A stretch of 6,409 nt of DNA from Nitrospira sp. GTDB taxonomy: Bacteria > Nitrospirota > Nitrospiria > Nitrospirales > Nitrospiraceae. The position numbers were made by a program, and so were the translations under genes. The notes beneath the pieces were generated by a model. It searched no databases and was not told the DNA's origin. It saw nothing but the letters and a program-made list of their open reading frames with translations. Positions 6,104 through 6,409 of this stretch are shown here, piece by piece. How positions within the stretch are numbered: the stretch's first letter is position 1; every line of letters starts with the position of its first letter. Location: contig JAAUPT010000105.1 of assembly GCA_012032965.1 (NCBI GenBank), positions 1-6,409 of the forward strand. Direction: 5' to 3'.

Positions 6104-6409
6104 TGAAACCAAACGCCAATCCATGGGATGAGAAGAGTCAAGGGTATCTGAAGTACGTGCGAGAGGGGGGTGAGATCTTTTTCCAAAACTGCCATTTCTG
6201 CCACGGGGATAATTTAAATGGCCGTGGCCTCCATGCTTTTGCCTTCAATCCAATTCCCGCAAATTTCACCGACCCAGGCACGATCGCACAGCTTCAAGAA
6301 ACCTTCATCTTCTGGCGTGTTGCGAAGGGTGGTATCGGATTACCTAACGAGGGATTCCCTTGGGCCTCAGTCATGCCTCCCTGGGAACAGCACTTGACCG
6401 TTGATGAAA
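6103..6409 (+). CDS. Monoheme cytochrome c, 3' end outside window
   Basis: The ATG at 6103 overlaps the preceding TGA by one base (TGATG). The 102 visible residues hold a class I cytochrome c domain: YLKYVREGGEIFF leads to CHFCH at 30-34, then GDNLNGRG, NPIPANFTDPGTIAQLQE, FWRVAKGGIGLP, and the probable axial methionine M91 in SVMPPWEQ. Nothing resembling a signal peptide or membrane helix precedes the heme motif, although heme c is attached outside the cytoplasm. Either the domain is normally the C-terminal part of the upstream membrane protein and the two have been separated, or the start is wrong. In-frame sequence reaches upstream only to a stop at 6073-6075, so no signal peptide fits there. 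It is probably an electron-transfer partner of the oxidase-like complex. Confidence 0.82.
   Translation, partial: MKPNANPWDEKSQGYLKYVREGGEIFFQNCHFCHGDNLNGRGLHAFAFNPIPANFTDPGTIAQLQETFIFWRVAKGGIGLPNEGFPWASVMPPWEQHLTVDE

Noticed and set aside
1..6409. Mobile element, CRISPR array, tRNA or rRNA
   Set aside because: I saw no transposase or integrase motifs, regular direct repeats or recognisable RNA gene.

Overview
This 6.4 kb window looks like part of a bacterial chromosome encoding a multi-subunit membrane respiratory complex, preceded by two FGE-like (formylglycine-generating-enzyme-fold) proteins. The large protein resembles the CydA family but is longer than usual. No CydB gene follows it. 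Instead it is followed by a membrane-anchored two-heme c cytochrome, a five-helix membrane protein and another c cytochrome. From memory of the family this arrangement recalls the cytochrome bd-like oxidases of nitrite-oxidising Nitrospira (Nitrospirota). I cannot confirm the taxon by search, so treat it as a moderate-confidence inference.

Layout, left to right. (1) Positions 1-1437 hold two tandem FGE-like proteins: the first is cut by the window edge, and the second has an N-terminal membrane anchor. Both lack the cysteines that make true FGE catalytic. (2) Positions 1434-2022 are AT-rich and hold miniproteins. A 34-residue one-helix membrane protein lies on the minus strand behind a near-consensus sigma70 promoter. 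A less certain 42-residue ORF and a well-supported 48-residue protein lie on the plus strand. The 48-residue protein ends in Cys, Cys, His, Met spaced much like a CuA ligand loop. A 7-bp GC-rich inverted repeat sits just ahead of its ribosome binding site. (3) Positions 2091-6409 are a plus-strand operon: the 639-residue CydA-like protein, the membrane-bound diheme cytochrome c, the five-helix membrane protein and the monoheme cytochrome c, which runs off the right edge.

The operon is broken in reading frame at two places. A single-base deficit near 5113 splits the diheme cytochrome, and a single-base excess near 5574-5582 splits the five-helix protein. In both cases the continuation in the next frame is plainly the rest of the same protein. 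A third junction at 6101-6105 may also be a split fusion, because the downstream cytochrome has no export signal while the upstream protein is predicted to end in the periplasm. These could be sequencing indels or real decay of one copy of the operon.

If the genes are intact in the living cell, the simplest model has the c-type hemes collecting electrons on the periplasmic side and passing them to the CydA-like membrane core, with the small membrane proteins as accessory subunits or assembly factors. The electron donor and acceptor cannot be settled from sequence alone.
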